This document shows positions 16,691 through 20,525 of a DNA stretch of 20,525 nt, piece after piece. Origin of the DNA: Ramicandelaber brevisporus (lineage: Eukaryota > Kickxellomycota > Ramicandelaberales > Ramicandelaberaceae); assembly GCA_025201865.1 (NCBI GenBank), contig MU602777.1, positions 35,187 to 55,711 on the forward strand. The letters are read 5' to 3'. Both the position numbers and the translations under genes were made by a program. Positions within the stretch are counted from its first letter, which is position 1. Each line of letters starts with the position of its first letter. The notes under the pieces were generated by a model that did no database searches, was not told the origin of the DNA, and saw nothing but the letters and a program-made list of their open reading frames with translations.

Positions 16691-19102
16691 ATGTTTCCCT
16701 TTGAAACTCACCGCGATTCTCGCAACAATCCGGAGTCAGTTTATACAACCAATGCTGACTCCCCTAGCAGAAATTCTCCTATTTTGCCCACCCATCATCT
16801 GTATTCGCCTATCTCAAACACCAATAACACTATTAACAATGAAAAGACCACTCACTCAAATGTATTTACTTCATTTCTGTCTCGTGTTTTTGCTCTCTTC
16901 CGTCACTCACCAGCTACTTCCAATGATGTCGCTCCTCCACAGCATTTTGGTGTTCCAGGTTCAAACAGCAGTTTGAAATTTTTTAAAAAGCCGATCTGGA
17001 CTGATGACACTGACGATACTAGCAATATTAGCAATACTAGCAATACTAGCAATACTGGCAATACTGAAGATACTGAAGATACTGACGATACTGATGATAC
17101 TGATGATACTAACAGCCGCAACAACTTTGTAACTTCATTCTTCTCACGTACATTCTCTGGTGTCCGTACAGCATATAACGCCACTACCAAGTTTGTCTCC
17201 CAGCAGATCAAATCAGCCTCGTTTCCTGCCAAAATTCCTCAATTTACTTACATGTCAATCACTGATCCAAATGGCGCTGAAGCCATTTATCCCTATTACC
17301 CTGTGAAACATCAGCCCCCGGAAACATATGTATCAACTGTCAAATACTTGATGGAAATGTTAACTCAACCGCAGACTCTACCTGATATTGAATGGATTCA
17401 TCCCAAGCTCTCTGGAACTGTCAAATATAGCCCATGTATTGATGCTGTCACAATCAAAATACTGCTAGAGCATTATGGAATTGATATTAATACGATTACC
17501 ACAGGCAATAACACAAATAATGATCTGCGTTATCGATTCACATACGCAATAATGCATATTTTATTACTTGCTGCATTTGGAGATGACAAGGAGGTGGATA
17601 TAATAGAGACAGCAGATATATGTTATCCAAAGCTGTCCAATATTGTTGAACGTAATCTTTTTAGATTGAGAGATTCTGCTTATATGCAAGCTACATTATT
17701 GATGCGTGATATAAATAAGCCAAGCTCTGGTGATAGCTTGGATGGAGATGATATTACCAAACTGGTTCGAACAGTCGCAATTTGCCATCTAATACTGAAA
17801 CAGGACTCTATTTGTAACACAGTACTGGAGTTGAAGAATCAAGATGTGATTCAACATTTATTACATATCACTTTTATTACTACTAAAGTCAATCACTATG
17901 GTGCAGATAATTTGGCTTTGGGGATTCAATCTATATTCAATGTAACGAACTTTCACCCTGTGGAACTCCTTAAAATTCTCGAGATTTCATTGGGTTTGTC
18001 GATTGTGCCTGCAAAGAGTAAGCATTGTATCTCGCTTGAGCATTGTCTTCCGAACCTTTGGCCACATAGACGCTTAAATGTAGCAACCTTTGAGTCACTC
18101 ACTGGTGGAATAAATAGACCACCAATCCCTATTCCTGTATGTGGATATTGGACAGCTGGTTCATGTAATCCTAGCAAACTATACTTTCGTAATTTGAAAT
18201 GTAATGGTGGAGTAAACTGCTCTCTTCGTTGTCATGATGTCTATAATGGCGATAAAGACAAGAAAACAAACTTAAAACACTGCAAAAAAAAACCGACACA
18301 CAAGTCACCAGTTGAGTTTTACAATCCCAAAGATCATCAAATAATTCAAAATGGCATGTTTGAACTTCGTTTTGACTGGCGTATCCTTGCAATCTTCTTC
18401 ACAATGGCTGCGATACTGGTTGGTATAATAGTTTATCAAAATGTACTCATAGAATCTGATAACCACACAGATATCCGTATGTTACTCAATGTGCTTCTTG
18501 CTGTGTTTACTGGTTTGGCTACTGCACTAAACAAGCTCTATTGGCCAGAGACATCGTTTCATGATTTTATTGCCTGTAAACGTGCAATTACCAAATTTAG
18601 CGAAGCAACTCAATCAGGAAATGTATGTGCTGGCTGTCTCACCACATATCTATTTCTGAAACAACGTGGAATTGCCTGTGCAACCGTGTGTGGAAATATG
18701 AATCTTACTATCGGAGCCATCGATAATTCGAAGCTCAAAGACTTGGTGATTGATGGTCCTGGAACTACAACTTGTCTCCACAGAGCTCCTTTCTATTTTG
18801 TTCATGCATTTGAGATATTTTCAGAAACGTATGCTGACTATGTGAAAAAGTATTTTGTCAATTTCGCAAGCTTGCCATGTGATGAACTGTTCCATGCCAC
18901 ATTCAGACTTCAGAATGGAAAATACGTTGCCAAGCCTGAGCTATCATTCCTTGCTCTCGGTGATGACCGCACTTCTTGGGTTCAAATCGTTGCAGTTGTT
19001 CATCACAATCCTGATGATGGTGCTAAAGTACATTGGCTGGATAGACCTGTTCTAGTTACAATGTGTACCACTCCGTTAACTCCCACAAATTTCATTCGTT
19101 AA
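16691..19102 (+). CDS. Uncharacterised two-span membrane protein with acidic tripeptide-repeat N-terminus
   Basis: The ATG at 16691 is the first in frame and gives 803 aa. The frame is open from 16595, but without an ATG. Residues 1-180 are Ser/Thr/Asn-rich and include twelve three-residue units of DDT/SNT/EDT type (105-140). A helical region follows (~210-450). A Cys-rich segment (~484-531) contains CGYW, CNPS, KCNGGVNCSLRC and KHCKKK. Two hydrophobic spans follow (about 563-586 and 594-614), then a C-terminal domain starting YWPETSFHDFIACKR, with further Cys. The order of two spans followed by a Trp-Pro...DFI-x-C-x-R stretch recalls large uncharacterised fungal membrane proteins, from memory only. 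No signal peptide or enzyme motif is visible. It is more AT-rich than the oxidase gene. Function unknown. Confidence 0.82.
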   Translation: MFPFETHRDSRNNPESVYTTNADSPSRNSPILPTHHLYSPISNTNNTINNEKTTHSNVFTSFLSRVFALFRHSPATSNDVAPPQHFGVPGSNSSLKFFKKPIWTDDTDDTSNISNTSNTSNTGNTEDTEDTDDTDDTDDTNSRNNFVTSFFSRTFSGVRTAYNATTKFVSQQIKSASFPAKIPQFTYMSITDPNGAEAIYPYYPVKHQPPETYVSTVKYLMEMLTQPQTLPDIEWIHPKLSGTVKYSPCIDAVTIKILLEHYGIDINTITTGNNTNNDLRYRFTYAIMHILLLAAFGDDKEVDIIETADICYPKLSNIVERNLFRLRDSAYMQATLLMRDINKPSSGDSLDGDDITKLVRTVAICHLILKQDSICNTVLELKNQDVIQHLLHITFITTKVNHYGADNLALGIQSIFNVTNFHPVELLKILEISLGLSIVPAKSKHCISLEHCLPNLWPHRRLNVATFESLTGGINRPPIPIPVCGYWTAGSCNPSKLYFRNLKCNGGVNCSLRCHDVYNGDKDKKTNLKHCKKKPTHKSPVEFYNPKDHQIIQNGMFELRFDWRILAIFFTMAAILVGIIVYQNVLIESDNHTDIRMLLNVLLAVFTGLATALNKLYWPETSFHDFIACKRAITKFSEATQSGNVCAGCLTTYLFLKQRGIACATVCGNMNLTIGAIDNSKLKDLVIDGPGTTTCLHRAPFYFVHAFEIFSETYADYVKKYFVNFASLPCDELFHATFRLQNGKYVAKPELSFLALGDDRTSWVQIVAVVHHNPDDGAKVHWLDRPVLVTMCTTPLTPTNFIR
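17003..17110 (+). repeat. Twelve 9-bp in-frame tandem repeats
   Basis: The units are 9 nt of the pattern xxx-GAT/AAT-ACT and encode DDT, DDT, SNI, SNT, SNT, SNT, GNT, EDT, EDT, DDT, DDT, DDT. The middle block is uncharged Ser/Asn and the flanks are acidic. Confidence 0.9.
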
Positions 19103-19394
19103 GTATATCGTTTCAATAACCTTTTTTGCCTTTTTTACCTCGCATATAGCTAGGATATGCTTTTAAATCGCCAAGTGAAGTTCGCATGTCTTTGAAGAGT
19201 TGTAACTCGATTGGTTAGTTTTCAGTGCAACTTGCCTCTCATAGCCTTATGTAACACCATTAGCACGACTGCCGGGTTGACACGAACACTTGCCTCCCAT
19301 TTATTAGTGCACTTCAGTGTGCCCACAAAAAGAATGAGAGAGACAAGCTATGTCACGAAAGTTTAGTGCAAAACGAGAGGTACAATGGAAAAAG
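19103..19394. other. Intergenic region
   Basis: This holds the 3' flank of the membrane-protein gene and the upstream region of the next gene. An inverted repeat GCATAT...ATATGC lies at about 19143-19160. No tRNA or other gene is seen. Confidence 0.4.
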
Positions 19395-19401
19395 TATAAA
19401 T
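19395..19401 (+). promoter_or_regulatory. TATA box of the 188-aa gene
   Basis: TATAAAT is identical to the heptamer at 15656 and lies 123 nt before the ATG at 19518. A CT-rich then ACAC-rich stretch follows, as in the other leaders here. Confidence 0.5.
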
Positions 19402-19517
19402 TGCCACACTCGCAGAAAATGACATCTTTTTTTCTTTCCTTCGGCACCAGCATCACTCCTTCTATACACACGCACACACGCACCATTACAGAAGCGAACG
19501 ATCTAAAGACATCGCCA

Positions 19518-20084
19518 ATGTGTACGCCAGCAACACCAGAAGAGATGAAGCAGTACTCTACAACAATAGACGCACATTCTATGTACTGCAGCCCACAAAA
19601 GTTATTCATGCAGTACTATGTTGAGCTCAGTGATGATTTACTGAGTGCAAAGAGTTTCAAAGACGAGGCCAGCTTCAGCCAAGTCAGACAGTATTGCACC
19701 ACAGCTGAATCAGACTTGAGAAAAGGATTTGCATTTACTCTTGTTGTCAAGTATCGCGTTTTCGATACGCTCATCCATCTTCTGCGTTTCGAGAATGTGA
19801 TAGAACGCAGTGATACACGTACTTGTATCTGCGATGCTCTAGCTCGAATTAAAGCCAACGACGTGAGAAATCACTTTAGTAGTACGACGATCTCACAAGA
19901 AAGCAAAGAAGAATTGATTAAGCTTTACAGTGACATAGTAAAGAGCCTCCAGAGTCAAGGGGAGGAACTAGAACGTAAAGCTGCTGATATTTTGATCGCT
20001 GCTAAAGATGGCTTGGAGAACCCAAAAAAGAACATCACCACTCCAACTAACTGGACCAGTAAACTCCTTAAGCGCCTTCTTTAA
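19518..20084 (+). CDS. Uncharacterised helical protein, about 188 aa
   Basis: The frame is open from an ATG at 19350 (244 aa), with others at 19419 and 19518. I prefer 19518: a TATAAAT at 19395 would put the transcript start near 19425, and 19425-19515 looks like a CT/AC-rich leader. The product begins MCTPATPEEMKQYS and is mostly helical and charged. A central hydrophobic helix (around GFAFTLVVKYRVFDTLIHLLRF) is followed by a coiled-coil-like stretch (ESKEELIKLYSDIVKSLQSQGEELERKAADIL) and a basic C-terminus (SKLLKRLL). It has six Cys, most in the first two thirds. No signal peptide or true membrane span is evident with this start. I do not recognise the family. It may be lineage-specific, like its upstream neighbour. 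Confidence 0.68.
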   Translation: MCTPATPEEMKQYSTTIDAHSMYCSPQKLFMQYYVELSDDLLSAKSFKDEASFSQVRQYCTTAESDLRKGFAFTLVVKYRVFDTLIHLLRFENVIERSDTRTCICDALARIKANDVRNHFSSTTISQESKEELIKLYSDIVKSLQSQGEELERKAADILIAAKDGLENPKKNITTPTNWTSKLLKRLL

Positions 20085-20525
20085 CAATTTCACTGATTTC
20101 ATTTACAGAGAATATGATGAGGCGGGATACCTGCTCAAATCCAACCGGTATTCATCATGGGAGAGTTAGAGTAGCTTGCAAACGCATTCAAAGATCAAAG
20201 TTTAGAGTTTAAAGTAACAGGGTGATTAAACATGTCAGCAATTGCTGTGCAGCATTGCGAGAGCCGAGAATGGGATCTCAAGCAGTGGAAGGAACCTCAG
20301 AGATAAAAGCTGTTTCTAATCAACGCGCAGAGCGCAGTCAGGTGAAACACGGATATTTAGCTGAAAGTGCATCATCGGCGATATTCAGACGGGACTTGGT
20401 CGGTATGGCACCTGCACATCAGCGAGCAACAGCACATTGACAATGACAATGGATAGTGAGTGAATGAGTGAATGAAGATGTCAGTAAACACCAGTGTTCA
20501 GCACAACTACAACTGCAGCAGCAGA
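20085..20525. other. Downstream region, no confident gene
   Basis: A 72-codon frame (20222-20440) and a 24-codon ORF (20231-20305) are not convincing. A short GAGTGAAT-type repeat lies at 20457-20475. From an ATG at 20478 the plus strand is open to the window end (MSVNTSVQHNYNCSSR) in CAG/CAA-rich sequence. This could be the first codons of another gene running off the window, or chance. Confidence 0.25.

Noticed and set aside
19103-19394. tRNA gene
   Set aside because: I looked for a T-arm GGTTCGA-type block with a matching acceptor stem and found none; GCCGGGTTGACACG has no partner.

Overview
The window looks like nuclear DNA of a fungus, probably an early-diverging lineage. The lineage is my inference, from mostly intron-poor genes, Gln/Asn/Ser-rich low-complexity tracts, short putative introns, TATAAAT promoters followed by pyrimidine-rich then AC-rich leaders, AATAAA signals, and a small secreted four-cysteine protein. 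Two genes are recognised with confidence: coproporphyrinogen III oxidase (85-1557, minus) and a large tripeptidyl-peptidase II (8055-13712, minus). There is no sign of prokaryotic organisation, CRISPR, rRNA or tRNA.

Layout. 85-1557: haem-biosynthesis oxidase with a mitochondrial-type presequence. 1558-4143: low-complexity, pyrimidine-rich DNA with a doubtful small gene (2228-2611) and a more convincing 55-aa ORF (3436-3603) followed by AATAAA. 4144-7911: what I read as one Q/N/S-rich regulator-like gene in two exons (4144-5802 and 7006-7911). Its interior holds a roughly 1.16-kb element bounded by imperfect 63-bp terminal inverted repeats (5831-5893 and 6924-6986). 8055-13712: tripeptidyl-peptidase II, convergent with the preceding gene. 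13713-15655: long intergenic stretch with microsatellites and a perfect 101-bp tandem duplication. 15809-16165: small secreted protein. 16310-16515: seven copies of a TGCTCnCGAGA-type motif with a period near 35 bp, directly upstream of a TATA box and a gene for an uncharacterised 803-aa membrane protein (16691-19102). 19518-20084: uncharacterised helical protein of about 188 aa. 20085-20525: no confident gene.

How the parts relate. The two recognised enzymes are housekeeping genes (haem synthesis, cytosolic peptide degradation) with no pathway link to their neighbours. From about 15.6 kb to the end the character changes: more AT-rich coding sequence, lineage-specific proteins, a promoter motif array and a secreted protein. 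This looks like an accessory, faster-evolving segment. The most noteworthy items are the TIR element lying between the two halves of the regulator-like gene, the motif array (with the same 10-bp word in the 101-bp tandem duplication on the other strand), and the uncharacterised membrane protein behind the array.
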